From contig URNT01000013.1 of assembly GCA_900549235.1 (NCBI GenBank), forward strand, positions 1 to 64,000: DNA of 64,000 nt, in the 5' to 3' direction. Within the stretch, counting starts at the first letter, position 1. Every line of letters begins with the position of its first letter. Below the pieces are notes generated by a model. The model was given only the letters and a program-made list of their open reading frames with translations. It did not search any database and was not told where the DNA came from. This document shows positions 57,218 through 64,000 of this stretch, one piece after another. Origin of the DNA: an uncultured Clostridium sp. (GTDB lineage: Bacteria > Bacillota > Clostridia > Lachnospirales > Lachnospiraceae). The position numbers and the translations under genes are program-made.

Positions 57218-57234
57218 GTGTATTTTGACGAAAA

Positions 57235-57264
57235 TTGATTTTTTATTCCGGTAAACGGTATATT
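57235..57264 (+). promoter_or_regulatory. Candidate promoter of the zinc-ribbon gene
   Basis: TTGATT, an 18-bp spacer and TATATT on the plus strand, about 65 bp before the start codon. Confidence 0.5.
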
Positions 57265-57330
57265 TTGGAAGCTCATACGCTATTTATAAGTAGTACCAGT
57301 GTGTAGTATGAGGGAGGATATGAGTCGATT

Positions 57331-57732
57331 ATGAGAGAACTAGCGGTTTTTTATTGTCACAAGTGCGGCCATTACGCGTATTACCAGACAACCAGGCACC
57401 CAAACTGCCCCAAATGCGGGATCCCGGAATCCCTGGTGCGGATGCACTACGCGGAATTTATGAAGATGTCCTATGAAGAGCGGGATGATTTTCTTTCCTG
57501 GGAGATCTTACGGTCCAACCCTTCTCTTATGAAGCGCCTGACAGAGCCATCACGAAGGTATAACAACCGGGAGATCATTGCAGAAATGAATATGCTCATC
57601 ATGCAGCTGGATACGGAAAATAAGGTCCTCAATGATACAGTAAGATGGATGCACGACACCATCTGGGAGATGACCCGTGAAAAACAGCAGGAGGAGAACG
57701 ACGAAGCGGCAGCCACTCGGTCACCTTCTTAA
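57331..57732 (+). CDS. Uncharacterised zinc-ribbon protein with coiled coil
   Basis: I do not recognise this 133-residue protein. Two CxxC pairs near the N-terminus (CHKCGHYAYYQ, CPKCGIPE) form a likely zinc ribbon. A middle region MSYEERDDFLSWEIL follows. From about 78 a long helix with heptad character runs to the end (EIIAEMNMLIMQLDTENKVL). GGGAGG lies 13 nt before the ATG, further than usual. It is followed by a kinase-like gene in the same direction after a new promoter-like region. A role in nucleic acid or protein binding is only a guess. Confidence 0.7.
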   Translation: MRELAVFYCHKCGHYAYYQTTRHPNCPKCGIPESLVRMHYAEFMKMSYEERDDFLSWEILRSNPSLMKRLTEPSRRYNNREIIAEMNMLIMQLDTENKVLNDTVRWMHDTIWEMTREKQQEENDEAAATRSPS

Positions 57733-57857
57733 AATTCCCCTTTCTTTTGTGCATAATGTAGGTTATAATATTATTATAAACGAAACCCCTGTGCATTTTA
57801 ACAGAGACGGTCTGAGCAAAAGGCGGCAGACACGCTCTGACGGGAAAGGAGCACTCT

Positions 57858-58463
57858 ATGAGACATAAGATCATCACCATTGCAAGACAGTTCGGAAGCG
57901 GCGGCCACGAAGCCGCTGTAAAGCTGGCCGAGCAGCTTAACATCCCCCTCTATGACCGGGACCTGGTGGAAATGGCGGCGCAGAAGATGGGACATTCTCC
58001 TGTCAGCATTGAAAAGGTGGACGAGGCAGCCCTGACAAACTTCCTGTCCTACTATAAAGTGCCCAGGGAGCCAAACTCTGTAACCGGCTACGGGCTTTCT
58101 CTCAATGACAGCACCTATGTGGCCCAGACCATCATCATCGAAGCGCTGGCAAACCGTGGCCCCTGCGTGATCGTGGGACGCTGCGGCAACTATGTGCTCC
58201 GCAACTATCCTAATGTGATCGACATCTTCCTGTGCGCTTCCATGGAGGACCGGATCCGACGGATCATGGAGCGGTACTCCTTCTCTGAAAAGGACGCCAT
58301 AAACGCCATCAAGGCAACGGACAAGCGCAGGAAAAATTATTACGAAAATTATACACAGGAAAAATGGGGTAGCATTGATTCCCATCAGATGCTCTTAAAT
58401 ATCAGCAAGCTGGGCATGGACAGGACCGTAAGCCTGATCCGGAGCCTGTATGAGGCTCAGTAA
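57858..58463 (+). CDS. Cytidylate kinase-like family protein
   Basis: The 201-residue protein has a nucleoside-monophosphate-kinase fold with a P-loop-like ITIARQFGSGGHEAAVKLAE, a YDRDLVEMAA segment and VIVGRCGNYVL. This is the cytidylate kinase-like family common in Lachnospiraceae, distinct from true Cmk. The phosphate-binding loop has GSGGHE in place of a standard GxxGSGKG, so the real substrate is uncertain. GGAAAGGAG precedes the ATG. Its last 7 bp overlap the convergent phosphodiesterase gene. Confidence 0.85.
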   Translation: MRHKIITIARQFGSGGHEAAVKLAEQLNIPLYDRDLVEMAAQKMGHSPVSIEKVDEAALTNFLSYYKVPREPNSVTGYGLSLNDSTYVAQTIIIEALANRGPCVIVGRCGNYVLRNYPNVIDIFLCASMEDRIRRIMERYSFSEKDAINAIKATDKRRKNYYENYTQEKWGSIDSHQMLLNISKLGMDRTVSLIRSLYEAQ

Positions 58464-59260
58464 TCCGCCAGAATGTCCTGGGGCCGGTCGGTGATCAGAT
58501 CATCGATACCGGCCTCTTTGCATTTCTCTACCGAATACAGGTCATTCACCGTCCAGGCAGCCGCCTTTTTGCCGGCGCTGTGGATGGCCTCTACGGTCTC
58601 CGGCTCCACCAGCTCCATGCTCAGCATAAAACGGTCAGCAGCCGGATAGGCAGCTGGATCAGATACTTCCTCTGTGGTTATAAAGCCGGTGGCAAGCTCA
58701 GGAGCCAGCTCTCTGGTCTTTACAAGATTGTCGTAGCAGAAGGAGGTGATCATACATTCCTCCTCCATATGAAGCTCCCGTATCAGCTCCACCACCCGCC
58801 GGACAAACTCCGGGCTTTGGTGCTCATTCTGCTTGATCTCTATGTTCAGCCGTATCTTCCCCCTGCAGAATTCCAAGGCCTCCTGTAAGGTGGGCACCAC
58901 AGCGTTCCTGTATGCCGGCCCCAGGCTTCCTGCCAGGCTCCAGCCCTTCAGCTCCTCAAAGGTCACCTCCCATATTTTCCCTTCTCTCCCTGTCATCCGC
59001 TTCAGATCCTCGTCATGGAACACCACAAGAGTACCGTCCGCCGTCTCATTGGCATCCAGCTCGATCCGGTCCGCCCCGCTTTCTATGGCCTCCTGAAAGG
59101 CCATAAGGGTATTTTCCGGGGCCGCAGAGGAGTCTCCCCGGTGAGCCGTTATCTCCACCCGGTCAGCCCAGCTCTCCCCTGCAAAGACCCCAGAGGGAAG
59201 GCTGGCTGACAATAAAAGGAAAAGGGCTGTTCCAAGACAAGTTTTCTTACTTATTTTCAT
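58457..59260 (-). CDS. Secreted glycerophosphodiester phosphodiesterase
   Basis: The start at 59260 has AAGGAGAG upstream and begins a signal peptide (MKISKKTCLGTALFLLLSAS, cleavage near FAG). The 267-residue protein is a GDPD TIM barrel. The active-site motifs are ITAHRGDSSAAPENT, RIELDANETADGTLVVFHD and LNIEIKQ, providing His, Glu and Asp ligands. It would release glycerol-3-phosphate from glycerophosphodiesters or teichoic-acid-like polymers outside the cell. Confidence 0.93.
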   Translation of the reverse strand: MKISKKTCLGTALFLLLSASLPSGVFAGESWADRVEITAHRGDSSAAPENTLMAFQEAIESGADRIELDANETADGTLVVFHDEDLKRMTGREGKIWEVTFEELKGWSLAGSLGPAYRNAVVPTLQEALEFCRGKIRLNIEIKQNEHQSPEFVRRVVELIRELHMEEECMITSFCYDNLVKTRELAPELATGFITTEEVSDPAAYPAADRFMLSMELVEPETVEAIHSAGKKAAAWTVNDLYSVEKCKEAGIDDLITDRPQDILADY

Positions 59261-59291
59261 GCAATTCTCTCCTTTTCTGCGCAAAATGTGC

Positions 59292-59320
59292 TTGAAAAAT
59301 CCCCTCATATATCATATAGT
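59292..59320 (+). promoter_or_regulatory. Promoter of the small gene at 59358
   Basis: TTGAAA (59292-59297), 17 bp, TATAGT (59315-59320) on the plus strand, about 37 bp before the ATG. Confidence 0.75.
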
Positions 59321-59357
59321 AGGTTCAGTAATTTTTATACGAATGAGGAGTAATGTT

Positions 59358-59672
59358 ATGGACATGAATGAAGTTATCAGCAAGCTTAAGCAGACCTATT
59401 CTTTTGAGAAGGCAGAGTACAGGCAGCTCCCTGAGGAGCCGGGATATGAGTTTTCCTTCTGCTTAAGCGAGGATCACATCAATACCTTTATCGCGAAAGC
59501 AAACCGCTTGAACTCCATCGTGGAATCCTGCGCCAACATGATCAGTATATTCGATCCCAGCTCAAAAGATTCCCTGATGAAGACTACCATCCGGTGCACC
59601 GGAGCCAATGAGCTTCGGATCCAGACACCGGCCTCTATGATAAAGATGCTGGTTGAGACCCTGTTTGACTGA
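59358..59672 (+). CDS. Small conserved-looking protein of unknown function
   Basis: I do not recognise the family. The ATG at 59358 follows GAGGAG with eight nt spacing and gives 104 residues. The protein is soluble and mixed alpha/beta with hydrophobic positions at regular spacing. It contains CLSEDHINTFIAKANRL and ends in IQTPASMIKMLVETLFD. It has no signal peptide and no membrane segment. It is flanked by its own promoter and a strong terminator, so it is a genuine single-gene unit. Confidence 0.7.
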   Translation: MDMNEVISKLKQTYSFEKAEYRQLPEEPGYEFSFCLSEDHINTFIAKANRLNSIVESCANMISIFDPSSKDSLMKTTIRCTGANELRIQTPASMIKMLVETLFD

Positions 59673-59694
59673 CCATGCGCTTCTTATTCTTTTG

Positions 59695-59719
59695 CCTCCT
59701 GCCTGCAGGAGGTTTTTTT
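59695..59719 (+). terminator. Terminator of the small gene
   Basis: CCTCCTG-CCTG-CAGGAGG perfect 7-bp stem followed by TTTTTTTA on the plus strand. Confidence 0.92.
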
Positions 59720-59807
59720 ATGATGATACACGTTTCTTTTTTTCTATGCAATAGCCCCAAAACAATGTTATGTAATCTTAATACTTATTACATTTTCCTT
59801 AATCAGT

Positions 59808-59836
59808 TAGACAACAGGCAGAAAAAAGAGTAAAAT
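59808..59836 (+). promoter_or_regulatory. Promoter of the Fn3-like repeat protein
   Basis: TAGACA, 17 bp, TAAAAT on the plus strand, about 60 bp before the start codon. Confidence 0.6.
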
Positions 59837-59897
59837 ATAGATAAGAAGCAACTGTTTGTACCTATATATCAGCACCAGAAATCGAGGAGGGAGCTCT

Positions 59898-60833
59898 ATG
59901 AAAAAACGTCCGGCTGTATTGTTACTGTTCACTGCTCTTTTATCCCTGGGGATGGCCTTCTGCTCCCAGGCTGAGGAAAAGGCCATTACCTCCATCCCTC
60001 TTTCCTTCTCCTGGGATCAGGTGCCCAGAGGGGGAGAACTGGTAGGTACCATCACCGCCTCCTCAAGCAGCACCCAGTTTGCAGTAGAGGGAGCGGACTA
60101 TGTAAAGGATGATGATACCTGGATCTTCGGGGAACAGCCTGTAGTAGAGGTGGCCCTGTCAGCAGAACCTGACAACCGGTTCACCGGCACCTTTAAAAGC
60201 TATTTTTCTCTTTCCGGCTGCAATGCCCAGTACCAGAGCGCCCGGGTTGAGAAGGACGGCAACGGTCTGACTCTCTTTGTCACCCTGTCAAGGATCGACG
60301 GCAATCTTCCCAAGGTTGAATCCGTCAGCTGGAACGGCACCAGGGCCATATGGGACGAGGTTCCAGGCTCTAAGGGCTATGAGGCCACCCTGTACCGGGA
60401 CAACCGGCTGGTGACCACTGTTTCCACTAAGGAAGCCGCCTTTGACTTCGGGCCCTATATCCATTTTGCGGGGCGCTATACATTTTCTGTCAGAGCCACT
60501 GGAACCTATTCCACACAGAACGGCCCCTGGACTGCCGATCAGGAGGGCATGACCCTGACCCGTGAGGACGCCTGGCTGATGGACAGCGGAAGCTGGCAGC
60601 AGTCTGGAAGCAAATGGAAATATGTGTACGGCAGCGGCGATGCCGTAACCGGAGACTGGCGGCGGATCGATGAGGACTGGTACTACTTTGATGCCAGCGG
60701 ATATATGGTATCCGGCTGTTATGTAAAGGCGGCGGCTGAAAACCGTTATTACTGGATCGGCGAGGATGGGAAATGGGATACCCAGTGGGATACGGATACG
60801 CCCAACCGGGCAAAGTATACGGTTTACAGCTAA
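59898..60833 (+). CDS. Secreted Fn3-like protein with short cell-wall-binding repeat region
   Basis: The start at 59898 has GAGGAGGGAG upstream; the frame is open from 59856. The 311 residues have a signal peptide (cleavage near SQA) and an N-terminal beta domain starting ITSIPLSFSWDQV. The Fn3-like module follows (AIWDEV, YEATLYRDN, FDFGPYI, YTFSVRA), then about three wall-binding repeats (SKWKYVYGSG, DWYYFDASGY, RYYWIGEDGK). It is the third member of the family at 3756-6013. It ends with a bidirectional terminator shared with the lysozyme gene. Confidence 0.82.
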   Translation: MKKRPAVLLLFTALLSLGMAFCSQAEEKAITSIPLSFSWDQVPRGGELVGTITASSSSTQFAVEGADYVKDDDTWIFGEQPVVEVALSAEPDNRFTGTFKSYFSLSGCNAQYQSARVEKDGNGLTLFVTLSRIDGNLPKVESVSWNGTRAIWDEVPGSKGYEATLYRDNRLVTTVSTKEAAFDFGPYIHFAGRYTFSVRATGTYSTQNGPWTADQEGMTLTREDAWLMDSGSWQQSGSKWKYVYGSGDAVTGDWRRIDEDWYYFDASGYMVSGCYVKAAAENRYYWIGEDGKWDTQWDTDTPNRAKYTVYS

Positions 60834-60849
60834 ATCTGATTTTCAGCAA

Positions 60850-60883
60850 AAAACGCTTTCGGGCCTGGGCCTGAAAGCGTTTT
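60850..60883. terminator. Bidirectional terminator
   Basis: Fifteen-base-pair stem (AAAACGCTTTC continued by GGGC, one G-U) with a 4-nt loop. T-rich tails follow on both strands: GTTTTCTG on plus, GTTTTTTG on minus. It ends the Fn3-like gene and the lysozyme operon. Confidence 0.9.
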
Positions 60884-60893
60884 CTGTTGTCTG

Positions 60894-61727
60894 TCAGGAG
60901 AGGAACAGTTCCTTTTCCTTCTGCCGTCTCCTGGTCAGTCCGGTAAGGACTTTGCCTCCGGCCCGGTTCCATTTGAGAAATTCTCCTGCGGCCTCCTCAG
61001 TCCGTCCCTGATTTAAAAGCCGCAGCAATGTGCTCTTTTTTAATGCTCCCACTCCCAGATTGTAGGAAAAACTTACCAGGGCGTCAAACTGGCTCTGGGT
61101 GACGGGACGGGTAAGGGCTTCACTGACTCCCTTCTCAAATTTTCTCAGATCCTCCCTTAAAAATGCCTCTGCCTGGGCCAGGGTAATGGTCATGCCAAGT
61201 GCCACTCCGGCTGTATGGCCGTAGCCGATGGTGGGAACGCCGGCGGCGCAGAGGTAGGTACTCAGGCGGCAGCCCTCAAATTCTTTGATCAGAGCGATGC
61301 CTTTGGGGGAGGTTCGGAGGGCGGCGGCCTGGCCCTCTTCTGCCCTCAGATCCGTCACCGGTTCCGGTCCGCTGCCAGGCGCTTCTCCCAGAGGAATCCC
61401 ATCTATGTACAAAACTCCATTTTCCCCGATCCGGGCGGCTATGGGCGTTCCTTCCTGTTTCATGGCTCCATTTTCATCAAATACATAAGGCTTTCCTCCG
61501 ATCACCTCCACGCCCTTTACCATGGCGCAGTCAGCTCCGAAGTAGTACCAGTTTCCTTTATATTCATACCAGCTCCGGCAGATGGCATAACCGGCTCCGT
61601 TAAACCAGTACCAGCGCCCCTGGTATTCGTACCAGTCATCAGTGACCTTCACCCCAGGCTGGAGGTAATACGAAAGTCCCTCTCTGTCTCTGGCCCAGCC
61701 TGTCATTTTCTTATCTGTATGCTCCAT
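60894..61727 (-). CDS. GH24 lysozyme with N-terminal wall-binding repeats
   Basis: The 277 residues comprise four aromatic repeats (about 1-95), a linker and a phage-type GH24 lysozyme domain (about 138-277). The catalytic Glu is Glu151 in KEFEGCRL, and the T4 Thr26 equivalent is Thr166 in VPTIGYGHT. The T4 Asp20 position is Cys160, a replacement that keeps activity in T4 lysozyme and occurs in related endolysins. No signal peptide is present, unlike the other repeat proteins here. The ATG lies 6 bp after the clostripain stop and uses a binding site inside that gene's end. Confidence 0.9.
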   Translation of the reverse strand: MEHTDKKMTGWARDREGLSYYLQPGVKVTDDWYEYQGRWYWFNGAGYAICRSWYEYKGNWYYFGADCAMVKGVEVIGGKPYVFDENGAMKQEGTPIAARIGENGVLYIDGIPLGEAPGSGPEPVTDLRAEEGQAAALRTSPKGIALIKEFEGCRLSTYLCAAGVPTIGYGHTAGVALGMTITLAQAEAFLREDLRKFEKGVSEALTRPVTQSQFDALVSFSYNLGVGALKKSTLLRLLNQGRTEEAAGEFLKWNRAGGKVLTGLTRRRQKEKELFLS

Positions 61728-61733
61728 TATTTT

Positions 61734-63701
61734 TTATTCTCCTTCCGTAAATTCAGTATAGTAAATATTCTGGCGGAGATCCACCAGCATATAGCCGTAG
61801 AGGCATTTCTCCGGATCCGCCTCCACCAGCTCTAAAAGCAGATCCTCCGGGGCCTCCATCTGTATTTCCTCCCCCTTAAAGTAAAGCTCCTCCAGGGGCA
61901 GAGAGGTCTGGGAGGCAGAGCCAGCCTCAGAAGGGGATCCCTCTCCCGATTCCTCCATCCGCTCCATAGGATACAGGGGGCAGATCCGGTCTCCCACCTT
62001 CAGAGAATAAACCTCCTTGGTTCCCTGAGCATGGGTATCCACTGGCGTAATAGCCCGGATTTCCCCGTCCTCATGCTCCTCATCAAAGTAAATTTCCATA
62101 GTGCTCAGCCGTCCATTATAGAGAATGGGAGCCATATATTCGGTACAGGAATCCAGGTTCATAATCTCTATAAAGCAGAGGATCTGTCCCTTTAAGCCGG
62201 GATAGCCTGTCTCTGGCACTGCCTTCAGCCTTCCATCCGCCCAGATCTCCACATCGCTGTCCGTACTGAGCAGATAATAATCCTGCCCGTTTCCGGTATC
62301 GTAAAATACTGCCAGATATGCTGCAGCCACCTGGTCAAGCTCCTCCGGGGAAATGGAAAGGGTAACAGAGCCGCCCTGGCTGCTTTCCACCTGCTCCCAG
62401 CTCAGCCCCTGGTCATAGGCAAGATAACGGGCATAATCCTCCATCAGCTCCTGCCAGGCGCTGCAAAAGCCGGTGGTCTTATAAATGCCCATGTCCTCTG
62501 CCAGCCAGCCATTTGCCCCGCTTGGCAGGTAGATGGACAGGCCGGTTAGCTGATCTGCGTAGCCTGAGGCCACGGTTTCGGGCACCAGCTCCTTTATGGC
62601 ATCCAGCATTTCCCCATATAAGGGGCCCTGCTCCGGCGCCGTCCGGCAAAGCTCCATCAGATCTCCCATATCCACCAGCTCCGAAAAACCTCCGGCCTGC
62701 TGGCTTCCAAAAGACTGCAGGCTCTGGCGGCCCCTTCCAAAGCCCTCAAAGAGAACCTCCCGCTTCTCAGGGGGAATGGCTGCCAGAAATGGATGGAAGG
62801 CGTCATGGAAGTCCCCATAGGCTGACAGGTCTATAAGACTTAAAGCAACCGGCACCTCCTGGCCCTTTTCCCTGTAAAAGCCCTCATAGGCCTCCAGAAT
62901 GGCCTCCCCTGCCTGCTTTCCAATGGACGCTTCCTCCTGAAGCCCCTCCCGGGCAAACACAGTAAGCCAGCTGTAATCGTGGCCATCCTGAGGCTCCAGC
63001 TCCGGGGAAGCGATGATATAATCAGTCATTCCCTCCAGGCAGGCCGCTGTCTCCAGCCCTCCCATGAGGCAGGCATCAAAGGAAACAAAGTCAAAGCCCT
63101 CCTCTCCCCGGACTGAGGTACTGACCGCCTGGCGCAGTTCCGGAAGAAGGAGGCTGTCTCCCTCAAAATAGCTGTCACTGCCGTAGCCTCCGATGGGCCC
63201 GGCCCCATGGTTCCACAGCACCAGGCCGTAATGCCTGGCTGGGAAGGTCTGGCTGGCATAATTAATAAAATCAGTCAGTGTATCGGGATCCCCCATATTC
63301 CGGGCCTCCATGGACTGAAATTCCTGAGGGCCCTGTCCGGTGAGCTGAAACCGTCCGTATTCCCTTCCCTCCATCTGCGGAAGTTCCCAGGAAAGGGAGC
63401 CCCCTGTTTCCACCACTACCCGTAAGGAAGGAGGACCATTTTCCGATCCTTCCATAGACAGCAGAGCCTCCGTCATCTCCTCCAGATCGGCGGTGGCGGC
63501 TCCATACCCTTCCTCCAGGTCGCTGCCGTTCATATAAACCATAAGGGTATAATCCCCCTTGTATTCGGTCTGTTCATATTCCTTTATCTGTATTCCCTGG
63601 CGGGCAGAGCCGCTTACTGTAAAAAGGGCGGTTCCTGCCAGGAGGGCGCCCAGGGTGCCTGCAATCCTGGGCGCGCTGATACGCATATGCTTTTTATCCA
63701 T
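61734..63701 (-). CDS. Clostripain-like cysteine protease (C11)
   Basis: The 655-residue protein has an N-terminal hydrophobic segment (about 12-32) serving as signal or anchor. The C11 catalytic domain has YTLMVYMNGSDLEEG, His165 in VLWNHGAGPIGGYG and Cys211 in FDACLMGGLETA. The C-terminal half is large and acidic, with unknown function. Clostripains cut after Arg or Lys and activate themselves by internal cleavage. It is the first gene of a two-gene operon with the lysozyme. Confidence 0.92.
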   Translation of the reverse strand: MDKKHMRISAPRIAGTLGALLAGTALFTVSGSARQGIQIKEYEQTEYKGDYTLMVYMNGSDLEEGYGAATADLEEMTEALLSMEGSENGPPSLRVVVETGGSLSWELPQMEGREYGRFQLTGQGPQEFQSMEARNMGDPDTLTDFINYASQTFPARHYGLVLWNHGAGPIGGYGSDSYFEGDSLLLPELRQAVSTSVRGEEGFDFVSFDACLMGGLETAACLEGMTDYIIASPELEPQDGHDYSWLTVFAREGLQEEASIGKQAGEAILEAYEGFYREKGQEVPVALSLIDLSAYGDFHDAFHPFLAAIPPEKREVLFEGFGRGRQSLQSFGSQQAGGFSELVDMGDLMELCRTAPEQGPLYGEMLDAIKELVPETVASGYADQLTGLSIYLPSGANGWLAEDMGIYKTTGFCSAWQELMEDYARYLAYDQGLSWEQVESSQGGSVTLSISPEELDQVAAAYLAVFYDTGNGQDYYLLSTDSDVEIWADGRLKAVPETGYPGLKGQILCFIEIMNLDSCTEYMAPILYNGRLSTMEIYFDEEHEDGEIRAITPVDTHAQGTKEVYSLKVGDRICPLYPMERMEESGEGSPSEAGSASQTSLPLEELYFKGEEIQMEAPEDLLLELVEADPEKCLYGYMLVDLRQNIYYTEFTEGE

Positions 63702-63736
63702 TTTTTATGTTCCTTTCACTATGTCAAATATGTTTA

Positions 63737-64000
63737 TTATAAGCGGCTGTCATAGACGCCCTTCCGGCTGCGGCTGCGCATGACTTGTACTTTTTTAGAG
63801 GCTTCGGCTCCAAATTCAGACCTGGCCTCGTCCAGATACTGATGGATGGACTTCTCTCTGGAGGGATTGATATAATCCTTTCCGCTGCGGTCCACCGGGA
63901 ATGCCTGATAAAGGGCCTCCTCTGTGCGGTTTAACACCCGCTCCATGCTTCCGCTCCTGCCTTCTAAAAGCCTGGCGCCCTTTATCTCTCCGATTTTCGC
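63737..64000 (-). CDS. C-terminal part of an unrecognised protein (cut by window edge)
   Basis: The frame is open from the stop at 63737 to the window end, 87 codons, with an ATG at 63946 that need not be the start. The visible part is charged and soluble, with RTEEALYQAFPVDRSGKDYI, KSIHQYLDEARSEFGAEA and a basic tail (RSRSRKGVYD). I do not recognise it. It lies 36 bp upstream of the clostripain gene in the same direction. Confidence 0.6.
   Translation of the reverse strand, partial: AKIGEIKGARLLEGRSGSMERVLNRTEEALYQAFPVDRSGKDYINPSREKSIHQYLDEARSEFGAEASKKVQVMRSRSRKGVYDSRL

Noticed and set aside
60894..61727. Inactive lysozyme because the T4 Asp20 position is Cys
   Set aside because: The Asp20-to-Cys form of T4 lysozyme is active and many natural relatives have Cys here, so loss of function is not supported.
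1..64000. Insertion sequences, prophage or integrative element
   Set aside because: No transposase, integrase, recombinase, terminal repeats or tRNA attachment site was seen.

Overview
The window reads as chromosomal DNA of a gut-type Lachnospiraceae bacterium (Clostridium cluster XIVa, Enterocloster/Hungatella/symbiosum-like). The evidence is the Firmicutes gene order of the S10-spc-alpha ribosomal block followed by ecfA1-ecfA2-ecfT-truA-rplM, a SCIFF peptide with its radical SAM maturase, many secreted proteins with choline-binding-like repeats, a moderate G+C content and clostridial-type promoters. There are no rRNA or tRNA genes, insertion sequences, prophage genes, CRISPR arrays or recognisable transcription factors.

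Layout. 1-3645: start of rplM, then truA and the ECF transporter energising module (all minus strand). 3714-6148: a self-contained two-gene unit for secreted repeat proteins, with its own promoter and terminator, inserted between rplQ and ecfA1. 6170-22655: the complete S10-spc-alpha ribosomal operon, rpsJ to rplQ, including secY, adk, map and infA. Its spacers are unusually rich in RNA structure: a folded leader before rpsJ, a three-way junction before rplC, two copies of an 87-nt repeat around rpsH, and a 17-bp hairpin before rpoA. 23008-29105: a repeat-only surface protein, an RlmI-like methyltransferase (plus strand), an intracellular subtilisin, adenine deaminase and a HAD phosphatase, with a possible small orphan transcript near 28380-28490.

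29307-33304: a four-gene catabolic operon (two Gfo/Idh/MocA oxidoreductases and two TIM-barrel isomerases). 33497-36620: scfA-scfB-tgt-yajC, in which a 48-residue six-cysteine RiPP precursor and its maturase are followed by queuosine and Sec-accessory genes. 36758-42170: small membrane protein, atypical LspA, Csp-like subtilisin, a ClpX-type unfoldase and an HtrA protease, forming a protein quality-control neighbourhood.

42337-55522: a surface polysaccharide locus. An acetolactate-synthase-like TPP enzyme, two sugar epimerases/reductases, a C-methyltransferase-like enzyme, three family 2 glycosyltransferases, a polyprenyl-phosphate sugar transferase and an LCP ligase together suggest a glycan carrying a branched or methylated sugar that is attached to the wall. 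55780-64000: two further repeat proteins, a nucleotide kinase-like protein, a secreted glycerophosphodiesterase, two small unknown proteins, a translationally coupled clostripain/lysozyme pair and a partial unknown gene.

Cell-surface work is the theme outside the ribosomal block: five secreted repeat proteins and a repeat-bearing lysozyme sit near glycan synthesis and wall attachment genes. The most unusual signals are the RNA structures and repeats in ribosomal spacers, the paralogous repeat-protein family, the sugar-modification gene set and the four-gene oxidoreductase/isomerase operon.
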